Shown piece after piece: positions 24,982 through 34,393 of a stretch of DNA of 64,000 bases. Source of the DNA: Shimazuella alba (GTDB lineage: Bacteria; Bacillota; Bacilli; Thermoactinomycetales; Thermoactinomycetaceae); assembly GCF_009831235.1 (NCBI RefSeq), contig NZ_WUUL01000005.1, positions 1 through 64,000 on the forward strand, in the 5' to 3' direction. Positions within the stretch are counted from its first letter, which is position 1; every line of letters starts with the position of its first letter. Below the pieces are notes generated by a model. The model was not told the DNA's origin and did not search any database. It worked only from the letters and a program-made list of their open reading frames with translations. A program made the translations under genes and the position numbers.

Positions 24982-26424
24982 ATGACATCAAAACGTACGT
25001 TGTTTGATAAGATTTGGGATTCACATGTCGTCCACCAAGAAAGCGGTAAACCATCTCTCCTCTACATAGATCTGCATTTGATACACGAAGTCACATCTCC
25101 TCAAGCATTTGAAGGATTGCGGTTAGCAGGGCGATCCATTCGCAGACCAGACTTAACGGTGGGAACCGTAGATCATAATATTCCTACGACAGATCGATCA
25201 TTACCTATCGCTGATCCGATCTCACGCCAGCAGATTGAAACGCTGAGAGAAAATTGTCAAAATCATAAAATAACTTTATACGACTTGGATAGTAGAAATC
25301 AAGGAATAGTCCATGTGATCGGACCAGAGCTTGGGCTTACCCTTCCAGGTAAAACAATTGTCTGCGGAGATAGTCATACTTCCACTCATGGGGCTTTTGG
25401 TGCTTTAGCTTTTGGGATCGGCACTAGTGAAGTTGAGCATGTGATGGCTACTCAGTGTTTGCCACAAGCTAAACCAAAAACAATGGAAGTGCATTTTAAA
25501 GGAAAACTACCTTATGGAGTAACAGCAAAAGATGTTGTGCTGCATCTGATCAATCAAATTGGAACTGCTGGTGCGACTGGCTATGTCGTCGAATATACCG
25601 GTGAAGTAATCCGTAACATGTCGATGGAAGAACGCATGACCATCTGTAATATGTCGATCGAGGCTGGTGCTCGTGCAGGCATGATCGCTCCAGATGAGAC
25701 CACTTTCTCTTACTTGCTCGGTCGCAAACATTCCCCTAAAGGGAGCGCATGGGAACAAGCAATCGCCGCTTGGAAAGAACTTGTAACCGATGAAGGGGCT
25801 ACTTATGATGCGCGTGTCGAAATAGATGTCAATGAGATCGCTCCACAAGTAACATGGGGAACAAGCCCAGGTATGGGAGCAGATATAACTAAATTGGTTC
25901 CAGATCCATCTTCTTTTGAAACGAATACAGAACAAAAAGCAGCTGAGTTAGCACTAGAGTATATGGGACTTACTGCTGGTACACCTATATCAGAAATAAC
26001 AATCGATCGTGTCTTCATCGGTTCCTGTACCAACTCCCGTATCGAAGACTTACGAGCGGCAGCAGAAGTAGTCGCTGGATACCAAGTAGCAGCAACCGTT
26101 CAAGCGATGGTTGTACCTGGTTCCCAACAAGTGAAGGAACAAGCAGAAGAAGAAGGTTTGCATCAAATTTTCTTGGATGCAGGCTTCGAGTGGCGTGAAG
26201 CTGGTTGTAGTATGTGCTTAGGGATGAATCCAGATATTATCCAACCTGGTGAACGCTGCGCTTCTACTTCCAATCGTAACTTCGAAGGTCGGCAAGGCCG
26301 GGGTGGTCGAACTCACTTGGTTAGCCCTGTAATGGCAGCAGCAGCAGCGATCAAAGGACACTTTGTAGATATCCGTAATTGGAATTTCAATAGAAAGGGG
26401 CAGACCAATGGAATCCCTTCGTAA
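24982..26424 (+). CDS. leuC: 3-isopropylmalate dehydratase large subunit
   Basis: This is the aconitase-like subunit that isomerises 2- to 3-isopropylmalate in leucine synthesis. The 480 residues fit LeuC. Visible motifs are [30 protein letters not shown] and the three cluster cysteines in GSCTNSR (near residue 349) and CSMCLG (near 408 and 411). GGGAGAG precedes the ATG. It overlaps leuD by 17 nt. leuA and leuB are not in the window and no T-box or leader peptide was seen upstream, so regulation is not evident. Confidence 0.96.
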   Translation: MTSKRTLFDKIWDSHVVHQESGKPSLLYIDLHLIHEVTSPQAFEGLRLAGRSIRRPDLTVGTVDHNIPTTDRSLPIADPISRQQIETLRENCQNHKITLYDLDSRNQGIVHVIGPELGLTLPGKTIVCGDSHTSTHGAFGALAFGIGTSEVEHVMATQCLPQAKPKTMEVHFKGKLPYGVTAKDVVLHLINQIGTAGATGYVVEYTGEVIRNMSMEERMTICNMSIEAGARAGMIAPDETTFSYLLGRKHSPKGSAWEQAIAAWKELVTDEGATYDARVEIDVNEIAPQVTWGTSPGMGADITKLVPDPSSFETNTEQKAAELALEYMGLTAGTPISEITIDRVFIGSCTNSRIEDLRAAAEVVAGYQVAATVQAMVVPGSQQVKEQAEEEGLHQIFLDAGFEWREAGCSMCLGMNPDIIQPGERCASTSNRNFEGRQGRGGRTHLVSPVMAAAAAIKGHFVDIRNWNFNRKGQTNGIPS

Positions 26425-27004
26425 ACATCGAGGCATTGTCGCACCACTTGATCGTGCACATGTTGATACAGATGCTATTATCCCAAAGCAATTTTTAAAA
26501 CGAATTGAGCGCTCCGGTTTTGGTCAATTCCTATTTTATGAGTGGCGTTTTGATGAAGCAGGCAACCCTAATCCTGCATTTGTCCTCAATCAACCTGCTT
26601 ATAAAGGAACATCTATTCTTTTAGCACGAGAAAACTTTGGCTGTGGTTCTTCCCGTGAGCACGCTCCATGGTCTTTGACTGACTTTGGCTTTCGGGTGGT
26701 CATTGCCCCATCTTTTGCAGATATTTTTTATAACAATTGTTTTCAAAATGGAATGTTGCCACTTGTGCTTCCTGAAAAGGAAGTACAGGAATTGTTTGAG
26801 CGAGCAGCTAAATATGACGGCTATCAAATAACAGTAGATGTGGAAAACTTGGTAGTTACAGATGATTACGGTTTCCAAACTACTTTTTCTCTTGACCCAT
26901 ATCGTCAACACTGCCTCGTTAATGGGTTGGATTTTATTGGTCTGACGCTTCAACATGAAGACAAGATAGCACAGTTTGAACAAACGAGACAACTAACCTA
27001 TTAA
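26408..27004 (+). CDS. leuD: 3-isopropylmalate dehydratase small subunit
   Basis: This 198-residue partner of LeuC begins inside the leuC end. It has [15 protein letters not shown] near residue 19, [14 protein letters not shown] near 76 and [17 protein letters not shown] near 103, the swivelling-domain motifs. Together the two subunits form the heterodimeric dehydratase. AAAGGGG precedes its ATG. A terminator follows directly. Confidence 0.96.
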   Translation: MESLRKHRGIVAPLDRAHVDTDAIIPKQFLKRIERSGFGQFLFYEWRFDEAGNPNPAFVLNQPAYKGTSILLARENFGCGSSREHAPWSLTDFGFRVVIAPSFADIFYNNCFQNGMLPLVLPEKEVQELFERAAKYDGYQITVDVENLVVTDDYGFQTTFSLDPYRQHCLVNGLDFIGLTLQHEDKIAQFEQTRQLTY

Positions 27005-27033
27005 AAAACGTATGGGCTTCTCATACGTTTTTT
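27003..27033 (+). terminator. leuCD terminator
   Basis: AAAAAACGTATG and CATACGTTTTTT form a perfect 12-bp stem around a 7-nt loop with a T run. Confidence 0.92.
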
Positions 27034-27048
27034 ATCCATATTTCCCCT

Positions 27049-27257
27049 TATCGACGAGCACGGCGAAAAAACTGGCAATGTTCGATAAACAATCATATTA
27101 ATAATCGTAGCCAAAACCACTTTCACTAAATCATATGGTAAAAAGGAAACAGAAGAGAACGAATGTTTCTAGATCAATCGTCATGTGGAGACGATCGTAA
27201 ACCAACCAATGCTTACTATATGGATGACCCCAATACCACCTATAGCATATATAAAAA
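27049..27257 (-). pseudogene. BioY C-terminal remnant
   Basis: The minus strand reads IGGIGVIHIVSIGWFTIVST and, after a break, SVSFLPYDLVKVVLATIINM then YRTLPVFSPC. These match the last two spans and LPGDIAKAV motif of biotin transporters such as the intact BioY at 27796. The 5' part is missing and the remnant abuts an IS605-type right end at 27258. Confidence 0.65.
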
Positions 27258-27325
27258 TTGAACCTTCCCTCCACCTAACTAACGCTTAGAGGTGAGGGAT
27301 TATAGCCCTTGGTACCCCAAGGAAG
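27258..27325 (-). mobile_element. IS200/IS605-type right-end remnant
   Basis: Read on the minus strand the segment contains CCTTGGGGTACCAAGGG, TATAATCCCTC, a hairpin (CCCTCACCTCT with AGGTGGAGGG) and ends GGTTCAA. This is the form of the 3' end of TnpB-type IS605 elements, where the omega-RNA scaffold lies. No transposase or TnpB gene remains beside it. The element end coincides with the break in the bioY remnant. Confidence 0.5.
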
Positions 27326-27383
27326 TGAATTATATAGTAATCTTAATATATAGAATTGTACACATGACAAGTAGGAGTCTTAG

Positions 27384-27566
27384 GTGGGTTTCGTGAACGC
27401 TTCCTTCGATCGTCTGATGGAAAAATTCGCTAACGACTGGAGCGCCAACAACCTCGAAGCTTTATGGGTAACTTGGAGCGAACTGGCTCTTAAGAAGAGT
27501 ACCTACAAAAAGGACTCAAGGCTGCTTTTGAGGACAACATCCGTAAGCAAAACACTGGCTAAGTAG
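27384..27566 (+). pseudogene. Foreign-composition small gene with a frameshift
   Basis: The frame reads ASFDRLMEKFANDWSANNLE and WVTWSELALKKSTYKK with C-rich codons unlike its surroundings. After an A run near 27512 the other frame gives LKAAFEDNIRKQNTG followed by a stop, which reads as the natural ending. The GTG start follows TTAGGTGGG. It is probably a small transferred gene with a recent 1-base lesion. Family unknown. Confidence 0.45.
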
Positions 27567-27795
27567 CAAAGATAAACGCACACAAAGATCATTCTTTCTT
27601 CCTCAGAACTTTTCATGGGTTTAGATGATCACAAAACTTGTGATTCGTCGGTTTGCCCGGTACCAATTTCCCATACCTTCTTGCCACCCCCTCAGATCCA
27701 TTGAGCTGGTGATTGATTTTTAATATATAATACTCAGAAACATTTCTCCATCACTGAGAATTAATTGGCATTATACCAATACCCTTTTAAAAAAC

Positions 27796-28386
27796 CTACG
27801 CTTTACTTGCTTTCTTTACTCTTTCCTGTGGTGAAAAAGAAGGCATTGCACGATAGAGAGAGTACGTCAAAATCGCAGCCAGCACAGCTTTTGCGATATC
27901 CCCCGGCAAAAACACCACAAATACTTTATTAAAAATATCCATACTAAACGGTAAATGAGACACAAACAAAAACCAAGGAAAACCGACTGCATTGATAACT
28001 ACTACTGATCCGATCAAAAACACCAGCAGTAGTTTCCACCAAGCGACTTGCTTGTTTCTCCCCATTCGTTCCAGACTCCATCCTACTAAGAAGGCTGTGA
28101 TAAGAAACCCGAAGATATATCCTCCTGTAGGGCCAAATAGTATCCCGATTCCTCCAGCACCACCGCTTAATACAGGCGCACCGACTGCTGCTAATAAAAT
28201 CCAAACAAATACACTGATCGTCCCCCAACGAGAACCTAAAATAGCTCCAACAAGCAAAACCATCATCGTTTGCAATGTGATCGGAACAGGTCCAATCGGG
28301 ATTGCAATCTGACCACTTATTGCTAATAGAGCAGCAAATAAAGCAGCAAGTATCATATTTCGAATTAAAATAGAAGAAGATGACAT
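27796..28386 (-). CDS. bioY: Biotin transporter BioY
   Basis: This 196-residue S-component of the energy-coupling-factor biotin importer has six spans with ISGQIAIPIGPVPITLQTMM, GSRWGTISVFVWILLAAVGA, GGIGILFGPTGGYIFGF and LPGDIAKAVLAAILTYSLYR. The start at 28386 has GAAAGGA at a suitable distance. It works with the EcfA/T module encoded elsewhere, or alone. A decayed second bioY lies 0.5 kb downstream on the same strand. Confidence 0.92.
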   Translation of the reverse strand: MSSSSILIRNMILAALFAALLAISGQIAIPIGPVPITLQTMMVLLVGAILGSRWGTISVFVWILLAAVGAPVLSGGAGGIGILFGPTGGYIFGFLITAFLVGWSLERMGRNKQVAWWKLLLVFLIGSVVVINAVGFPWFLFVSHLPFSMDIFNKVFVVFLPGDIAKAVLAAILTYSLYRAMPSFSPQERVKKASKA

Positions 28387-28530
28387 ATAAACATATTCCT
28401 TTCTCATTTACATTCTTTATTAGGATAATTTTAAAAACTCCTATTGTCAACTAGTTTCATATTTATGGTTTACAATTAGAATAAAAAACTAAGTTCCATT
28501 AACGGAATGATCAATAATAAAATCAAATAA

Positions 28531-28567
28531 AAATAGAACCTATTTAAAATGTAAAATAGGTCCTATT
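28531..28567 (-). terminator. Terminator of the sugar-acid unit
   Basis: On the minus strand AATAGGACCTATTTT and AAATAGGTTCTATTT form an imperfect stem followed by TTTATTTG, downstream of the MFS gene. Confidence 0.65.
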
Positions 28568-28629
28568 GCGTAGGAACGGGCTATTAAAAGGACTGACTCT
28601 CTTCCCTTGATTCTATTTACAAAACTATT

Positions 28630-29898
28630 TTAAGAAACAATTGGTTTTTTGAGGAAAAACCCATAGCTTATGGCGGAAACAATTAACAAAACTGCACCAA
28701 TAAGAAATACATATTCAAAAGATCCTGTGGATTGTACTACAGCACCTGTAACAATTGGGGCTAACGCTGCTCCAATAAAACCACCAAAGTTTTGAATCGA
28801 ACCTAGAGAAGCTACCATATTTTTGGGTGCTACGTCAGTCGCCAACGTCCATATCACACCTGTCGGAACAGAAGAGGCGAAATATGCGAGGGATAATAAT
28901 GCGACACAAGTATTAATATCTTTCACATATGGAATCGGAATAACCGCAATCGCTGCTATGATTGCACCGCAGACAAGTGGAATTTTACGAGCTTTAATGG
29001 GTTGAAACCCTTTTCGAATAAAATAATCAGATATAATACCCCCAAGTGGAACACCGATAATTCCCACTAAAAATGGAATCGAAGCAATCCACCCTGTCTT
29101 CATTAAACTTAAACCACGATCTGTTTCCAAATAACCAGGAAGCCATGTTAAAAATGTCCACATCGTATATACAAGACCAAAGTTACCGATAATCATGTAC
29201 CAAGTAGATTTGAATTTAAACAGATCACGCCATCTTACTTGTGCCTCAGTTTCTTTTGCTTCAGAGAGTTTCTGCACTTCAACCATTATTTCGTTCTTTT
29301 TTGGATCGCGATATGTCATCAACCATACAACCATCACAACTATCCCTGCCACACCAACGATAATAAACATAATCTTCCAAGAAAAAGCTAGCATCAGTGC
29401 TGTTAGTAATGGTGGTGCAATCCCATTGGCAATCTGTGAACCTGTATTGATAATAGCCAATGGTGTTCCACGATCTTTCTTTGAAAACCAATTGTTAACT
29501 GCTTTTACCGCTGATGGAAAGAAAGGTGACTCTGAAACCCCCAGTAACACCCGCATCGTATAGAAAAGCGAGTAAGTATTTGTAAAAGCGGTTGCAATCG
29601 TAACCGCAGACCATAGACCACTAGCCCATGCAAACATTTTTTTGGGACCAAATTTGTCCACTAACCAACCAGCAGGAAGGTTAGCCAATGCATACGGCCA
29701 TAAGAAAGCGGACAACAATACACCCATTTCTAACGGAGATAAACCAAACTCTTTGGCAATGGTAGTATTGGCTACACTTAAATTTGATCGATCTAAATAG
29801 TTTATAACAGCTCCAACTAAAATTAGAATGACAAAAAACCAGCGCTTCTTGTTTACTGCTGAATCTATTCGTAATGTTTCGGTCTGCTGATCAGCCAT
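28630..29898 (-). CDS. MFS transporter, anion:cation symporter (hexuronate/glucarate) family
   Basis: The 422-residue protein has 12 spans and the ACS-family signature near its N-terminus (VINYLDRSNLSVANTTIAKE) plus GWLVDKFGPKKMFAWA between spans 2 and 3. This branch imports hexuronates, glucarate or similar sugar acids. AAGGAGTGA lies 8 nt before the ATG. It is the last gene of a unit with an IclR regulator and a KDPG aldolase, which fits uptake and breakdown of a sugar acid ending at KDPG. A candidate CcpA site lies just upstream. Confidence 0.87.
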   Translation of the reverse strand: MADQQTETLRIDSAVNKKRWFFVILILVGAVINYLDRSNLSVANTTIAKEFGLSPLEMGVLLSAFLWPYALANLPAGWLVDKFGPKKMFAWASGLWSAVTIATAFTNTYSLFYTMRVLLGVSESPFFPSAVKAVNNWFSKKDRGTPLAIINTGSQIANGIAPPLLTALMLAFSWKIMFIIVGVAGIVVMVVWLMTYRDPKKNEIMVEVQKLSEAKETEAQVRWRDLFKFKSTWYMIIGNFGLVYTMWTFLTWLPGYLETDRGLSLMKTGWIASIPFLVGIIGVPLGGIISDYFIRKGFQPIKARKIPLVCGAIIAAIAVIPIPYVKDINTCVALLSLAYFASSVPTGVIWTLATDVAPKNMVASLGSIQNFGGFIGAALAPIVTGAVVQSTGSFEYVFLIGAVLLIVSAISYGFFLKKPIVS

Positions 29899-29948
29899 GA
29901 TTGTCAGTCACTCCTTGTTGTAAAATGATCGTCTCATACTTTCACAGG

Positions 29949-29962
29949 TGTATACGCTTTCA
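29949..29962 (-). promoter_or_regulatory. Candidate cre (CcpA) site
   Basis: The minus strand reads TGAAAGCGTATACA, matching 13 of 14 positions of TGWAANCGNTNWCA. It lies between the aldolase and MFS genes of a sugar-acid unit, where catabolite repression is expected. Confidence 0.45.
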
Positions 29963-30038
29963 ATTTATGCTTGTTGTCCCACCTCCTTTAAAGCTACACA
30001 CCCGAAGGCGTGCTATTTTAAAATACCTACGGTGAACT

Positions 30039-30683
30039 CTACCTCACTATGGCAACAGCCTGGAGAAATTCTTTTGCTGCAACTGTTACTTTGTCAAAAT
30101 CGCCGTCTTTTTGAGCAGCTTTTGAAATATAGCTTCCTACTCCCACTCCCACACAGCCAGCATTTATCCATTCAGACACATTTTGCGGAGTAACTCCACC
30201 TGTTGGTATAATTGGTGCTTGTGGCAGTGGTGATTGGATTGATTTTACATATTGAGGACCTAATCCTTCAGCAGGGAACAACTTTACGAAATCAGCACCT
30301 GCTTCCAATGTCTCCACTATCTCTTTTGGAGTAAAAGCACCACTTATCGTTATCGCTTGGTAACGGTTAGCAACCTTGATTATTTCGTGATTTAAATGTG
30401 GACTGACTAAAAGCTCAGCTCCTGCTAAAATAGCCGCCCTAGCCGTTTCTCCATCCAATATTGTACCTGCTCCAATTAAAATCCCTGAATCTGCATATTT
30501 CTTTGCTAGTATTTGGATAACATCAAGTGCATTTGGTACACTCATGGTGATTTCTAATGCCTGAATACCGCCTTCAATCGCAGCTTCTGCAACTTTTAAT
30601 GCCTCTTGCTCACTTTCTGAACGTATGATGAGAACGATACCCGTTTGCACGATTTTATTTAAGTTTTCCAGCTTTCTCCACAT
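30039..30683 (-). CDS. eda: KDPG/KHG aldolase
   Basis: This 214-residue class I aldolase splits 2-keto-3-deoxy-6-phosphogluconate into pyruvate and glyceraldehyde 3-phosphate. It has the catalytic Glu in ALEITMSVP (E44), GAGTILDGETARAAI, and the Schiff-base Lys in ADFVKLFPAEGLG (K134). GGAGG lies upstream of the ATG. It sits between the IclR regulator and the MFS importer on the same strand. The kinase and dehydratase needed to make KDPG are not in this window. Confidence 0.93.
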   Translation of the reverse strand: MWRKLENLNKIVQTGIVLIIRSESEQEALKVAEAAIEGGIQALEITMSVPNALDVIQILAKKYADSGILIGAGTILDGETARAAILAGAELLVSPHLNHEIIKVANRYQAITISGAFTPKEIVETLEAGADFVKLFPAEGLGPQYVKSIQSPLPQAPIIPTGGVTPQNVSEWINAGCVGVGVGSYISKAAQKDGDFDKVTVAAKEFLQAVAIVR

Positions 30684-30736
30684 TTGTTCTTGCCTCCATC
30701 AAAATTGTTATCTTAGCGTATATTCCATACGCCCTA

Positions 30737-31534
30737 TCATTCATCCATATACAGCCTCTCACCACTGTAACCGAGCTGTCGAGAAAGCTTCCATGCTGTT
30801 TCTTTCACTAATTGAATGATCATTTCTTTTCGTTCTGCTGATATAGTAGAGTAAATACTTGCCACACTGATCGCTGCCACAGGTTGGTTTGTATGATCAT
30901 AGATAGCGGAACCGATGCAGTACATCTCTAAATTATCTTCGCGATCGTCAATCGAGTAACCCCGTTCGCGTATTTCCTTCCTATCTTGCAAAATATCCGA
31001 CAGAGTCACTTTTGAATAAGGTGTTTTACTCATAATCTCATTATCACTGTAAATGTATTGAATTTTTTCGGTTGGCATTGCAGCTAATAATGCTTTTCCA
31101 AGACCAGTTGTATGCAATAATCGTCGAGACCCAAGCTTGGCTGTCGGTCGCATGACAGAATCACTTTCTGCTTTATCTAGATAAACAACTTTCCCCCTAT
31201 CTTCTATCCCCAAAAAAACCGTACTTCCCGTTTTACGATTCAACTCCTGTAAAAATGGTCTTGCTAATTGAGGAATTCCCATATTAGAAAGATAGGACAT
31301 ACCTGTTTCAAAAGCCCCAAGTCCTAACCGATAAGTTTTTAACCGCTGATCTTCAAATTCAATAAAGCCTTTATAGAGTAAAGTCTGTACCAACTCATAT
31401 CCACTGCTCCTAGGCATGTTCATCGCGGTACAAATTTCGTTTAACGTTAAAGCTGAATTACTTTTAGAAAGTAGAACTAGCAAATCCAACGTGCGTTCTG
31501 CTGATTTATTGATACGAAGTTTTTCCATATACAC
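30737..31534 (-). CDS. IclR-family regulator
   Basis: This 265-residue protein has an N-terminal winged helix (LDLLVLLSKSNSALTLNEIC; AMNMPRSSGYELVQTLLYKG, residues 15-60) and the C-terminal IclR effector domain (RKTGSTVFLGIEDRGKVVYL; HTTGLGKALLAA; GYSIDDREDN). KdgR-type members repress sugar-acid genes and are released by KDPG or related keto acids. It is the first gene of the unit with eda and the MFS gene. Two similar palindromes at 31549-31562 and 31731-31744 in front of it are likely operators. Confidence 0.9.
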   Translation of the reverse strand: MYMEKLRINKSAERTLDLLVLLSKSNSALTLNEICTAMNMPRSSGYELVQTLLYKGFIEFEDQRLKTYRLGLGAFETGMSYLSNMGIPQLARPFLQELNRKTGSTVFLGIEDRGKVVYLDKAESDSVMRPTAKLGSRRLLHTTGLGKALLAAMPTEKIQYIYSDNEIMSKTPYSKVTLSDILQDRKEIRERGYSIDDREDNLEMYCIGSAIYDHTNQPVAAISVASIYSTISAERKEMIIQLVKETAWKLSRQLGYSGERLYMDE

Positions 31535-31548
31535 TCCTCAATCTATGA

Positions 31549-31562
31549 TTCACATATGTGAA
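31549..31562. promoter_or_regulatory. Palindromic operator candidate 1 (IclR)
   Basis: TTCACATATGTGAA is a perfect 14-bp palindrome 15 bp upstream of the iclR-type start codon. IclR proteins bind palindromes of about this size. Confidence 0.5.
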
Positions 31563-31730
31563 ATTATTTCGGTATTTCGATTTCGTGGTTTTAGCATATT
31601 ATATTATGGCGGTTAGTTCAATAACCTTTTTCAAGGTTACTATTTGTAAATATAATAAATGAATTATGATGTTGAATTATATCGTAAATCAGTATAAGCT
31701 AATGGGGGAACTTCGCAATAGAGAATTCAA

Positions 31731-31744
31731 TTCGTATATGTGAA
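31731..31744. promoter_or_regulatory. Palindromic operator candidate 2 (IclR)
   Basis: TTCGTATATGTGAA differs from candidate 1 at two positions and lies 170 bp away in the same divergent intergenic region, upstream of the kinase gene. Confidence 0.42.
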
Positions 31745-31746
31745 TA

Positions 31747-31760
31747 TAATAACGCTTTCA
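31747..31760 (-). promoter_or_regulatory. Candidate cre site near the kinase start
   Basis: The minus strand reads TGAAAGCGTTATTA, one mismatch from TGWAANCGNTNWCA. It lies 3 bp from operator candidate 2, between the divergent iclR-type and kinase genes. Confidence 0.4.
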
Positions 31761-31776
31761 TTTTAAGGAGGATCAG

Positions 31777-32349
31777 ATGTTGGAACCAACTGTCATCTTT
31801 TTGATTGGTGCAGCTGCATCAGGAAAATCCACGATAGGTAAACGTATCGCATCCAAATATCATTTCTGTTACTTAGATAAAGATATGATTTGCAACAAAT
31901 TTACTGGTCAGCTATTAGAGTCAAAAGGATACTCTCCTCATGAACGAGATGGCAATGAATTTTATAACGATGTTGTGATGGACTTGGAATATCAAACATT
32001 GCTTGATATTGCAAATGATAATCTACAGCTTGGGCAATCCGTCATTTTAGATGCCCCTTTTCTCGCTTATTTTTCAAATAGCGATTATATCCACCAGTTA
32101 AAAGAAAGATACGAATGGACAAATATAAAACCTCTGGTATTACAAGTCACAATTGATTTTGCTGTTTTAAAAGAGAGAATGCACTCTAGGGAACTTGATA
32201 GAGATCTATGGAAATTTGCCAATTGGAATACTTATGTAGAGAGTATCAAAGAAAGAAAATGCTTGTGGGAAGGCGCTGAAAGGAGACAATTTGATAATAG
32301 TTCTTCGGAGATAGATGAGAAGAGATTATATGAGGTGTTATCGTTTTAA
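31777..32349 (+). CDS. P-loop kinase-like ATPase
   Basis: This 190-residue protein has a Walker A at residues 11-19 (GAAASGKST) and FCYLDKDMICNKF close behind it, then VILDAPFLAYF and an Arg-rich lid segment (LKERMHSRELDRDLWKF). This is the shikimate/gluconate kinase-like fold of small metabolite kinases. AAGGAGG precedes the ATG. It is divergent from the IclR gene and shares its candidate operator region, so a kinase acting on the sugar acid is conceivable. The substrate is otherwise unknown. Confidence 0.75.
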   Translation: MLEPTVIFLIGAAASGKSTIGKRIASKYHFCYLDKDMICNKFTGQLLESKGYSPHERDGNEFYNDVVMDLEYQTLLDIANDNLQLGQSVILDAPFLAYFSNSDYIHQLKERYEWTNIKPLVLQVTIDFAVLKERMHSRELDRDLWKFANWNTYVESIKERKCLWEGAERRQFDNSSSEIDEKRLYEVLSF

Positions 32350-32449
32350 CAAAGATATATCTATATCAAAAACATCCAACACTATAAAGCATTTTATCTA
32401 ATTTATCACTTATTTTTATCTGCCTATACTTTTTTACTAACTTCTACTC

Positions 32450-32480
32450 TTGCACATGACGTTATGTCATGTGCTTTAAT
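32450..32480 (+). promoter_or_regulatory. MerR-type promoter with 19-bp spacer
   Basis: TTGCAC (32450-32455) and TTTAAT (32475-32480) are exactly 19 bp apart. The perfect dyad GCACATGAC, GTTAT, GTCATGTGC covers 32452-32474. This is the classical architecture of promoters twisted open by MerR regulators; a merR gene begins 25 bp downstream. Confidence 0.72.
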
Positions 32481-32504
32481 CATGTATAGAGGAGGAGTCA
32501 GAAA

Positions 32505-33257
32505 ATGTATACGGTAGGTGAATTAGCAAAGATTGCAGGTGTAACAGTTAGAACAATCCAATATTATGACCATATTCATTTACTTGCTGCGAAACGAAAA
32601 ACTAATAAAAACTCCAGATTTTACACAGAAAATGATTTGGTGAAGTTACAACAAATTCTTTTTTATAAAAAAATAGGAATGTCTTTAAATGATATAAAGA
32701 AGTATCTCGTTCATCATGAGGATAATAATGATTTAAAACACATGTTAAAAATTCAAAAAGAAATATTGTTCAAAAAAGAGATGGAAATAAAAACAAGTAT
32801 TGCAGTAATTGATGCAATCCTATCCACAATAGATATTCATGAGCTTTATGATCTGGAAGAGATGATAAAGGTAACCATAAATCTAAACAAAGATTCGATC
32901 TTCACTTATGCAAATATCGATTTTGATCCTGAGACAACATCAGTATTTCAAGATAGATTTACTGACGATGGAGAAGTGGTGGAAGTCTATTGGCGATGGA
33001 AACGATTGGTTTTAGAAGCTTTTTGCCTCATAAAAAACCACATCAAACCGGAAAGTAAAGCAGGTTATCAACTGGGCGAAAAATGGCATGCCTTTGTTCA
33101 TTTGGCGACAAATAATAGTCCAGAAATAATGGAGGCATACACGAAAACATATAAAGAAAGTCATTTATGGCCCACAGAAGATAAATTCTTAATGGATTAT
33201 TGTGTTAATTTCATGGAGAAGGCACATCAATATTATCTTACAAAAAAGGACGATTAG
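32505..33257 (+). CDS. MerR/TipA-like regulator
   Basis: The 250-residue protein has the MerR winged helix (YTVGELAKIAGVTVRTIQYY; KNSRFYTENDLVKLQQILFY, residues 1-70), a coiled-coil linker and a C-terminal helical domain (YWRWKRLVLEAFCLIKNHIK; GYQLGEKWHAFVHLATNN) of TipAS-like size that could bind a ligand. AGAGGAGG precedes the ATG. The 19-bp-spacer promoter in front suggests autoregulation. The hydrolase gene begins 4 nt after its stop, so the two form an operon. Confidence 0.87.
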   Translation: MYTVGELAKIAGVTVRTIQYYDHIHLLAAKRKTNKNSRFYTENDLVKLQQILFYKKIGMSLNDIKKYLVHHEDNNDLKHMLKIQKEILFKKEMEIKTSIAVIDAILSTIDIHELYDLEEMIKVTINLNKDSIFTYANIDFDPETTSVFQDRFTDDGEVVEVYWRWKRLVLEAFCLIKNHIKPESKAGYQLGEKWHAFVHLATNNSPEIMEAYTKTYKESHLWPTEDKFLMDYCVNFMEKAHQYYLTKKDD

Positions 33258-33261
33258 ATAA

Positions 33262-34161
33262 ATGGAAAATCCAGAGAAAAATATAGGGAACTTTATATCT
33301 GAAAAAGCAAAAACAGACTTCTATCAAGCTTACAACGAAGCGATAAGCCAACTTCCGAAACCGAACAAAATAAATAATATTAAAACCCAATATGGTATCG
33401 TAAGTGTCTATTCTTTTTATAAAAAAGAAAATGAACACAAAGAGCCTCTACTCTTATTACCTGGACGATCTGCGTCCACCCCCATGTGGAAACCAAATTT
33501 GGAAGGATTGATGAAGGAAAGACCTGTTTATACGATAGATGCACTTGGTGAACCTGGAATGAGTGAACAAACTAGGCGAATAGAAAATCGGTTTGATCAA
33601 GCAAAATGGCTCCATGAAGTGCTTGTCCACTTAAAACTAGAAAAAGTTCATTTGATGGGAGTCTCTTTTGGCGGATGGAATGCAATGAATTTAGCACTGC
33701 TTCACCCTCAACAAATCGCCTCTATTAGCTTGTTAGACCCTGTTTTTGTATTTGAACCAATTTCCTTCAAGATGATTGCAGCATCTATCCCAGCATCTAT
33801 TCCTTTTGTCCCAAAGTTTATTCGAGAAAAGATGTTGAGCTATATCTCTGGTGGTGCCGAAGTAAATGATAGTGATCCTATCGCTAAATTAATCGAATCA
33901 GGAATGAGCAACTACAAGGTTAAATTACCGATTCCTGCTCCTTTCAAAGATTCAGAGTTAGAGGATCTGGATGTTCCAATCCTTGCAATAATGGCTGGAA
34001 AGAGTACCATGCATAATTCTGAGAAAGCAGTGAAACGAGGGAAAAAATTGGTTCGAAACATTCAAATAGAAGTTTGGCCTGATGCATCCCATGCGATAAA
34101 CGGTGAGTTTCCAGATGAAGTGAATGAAAAAATAATTTCATTTATACAGAATGCCGCGTAA
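33262..34161 (+). CDS. Alpha/beta hydrolase
   Basis: This 299-residue hydrolase has LLLLPGRSASTPMWKPN (oxyanion region), the nucleophile elbow GVSFGGWN with Ser135, and a late His in WPDASHAINGEF. The fold is that of small-molecule esterases and lactonases. It is translationally adjacent to the MerR/TipA-like gene, so it may degrade the compound sensed by that regulator, for example an antibiotic or signal ester. That link is inference. Confidence 0.87.
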   Translation: MENPEKNIGNFISEKAKTDFYQAYNEAISQLPKPNKINNIKTQYGIVSVYSFYKKENEHKEPLLLLPGRSASTPMWKPNLEGLMKERPVYTIDALGEPGMSEQTRRIENRFDQAKWLHEVLVHLKLEKVHLMGVSFGGWNAMNLALLHPQQIASISLLDPVFVFEPISFKMIAASIPASIPFVPKFIREKMLSYISGGAEVNDSDPIAKLIESGMSNYKVKLPIPAPFKDSELEDLDVPILAIMAGKSTMHNSEKAVKRGKKLVRNIQIEVWPDASHAINGEFPDEVNEKIISFIQNAA

Positions 34162-34393
34162 AAGGAGCTTGCGTAACTATAACTGGATTGTATATTCAAT
34201 ATTTAGACAGACAAACAAAGCCGACAGTTTTTTATCCTCTATCTGGATCGCTCCCTTACGGAGATAAAAAATAAAGACAACCAGCTAGGTTGCCTCATTT
34301 CATCGTAGTATAATAAGTTGTTAGCATCTTAATTGGATTGTTCGATCTGTTGTTTTAGCTGATGCCTGTCTACATGATTTGCTCTATTTTTAC

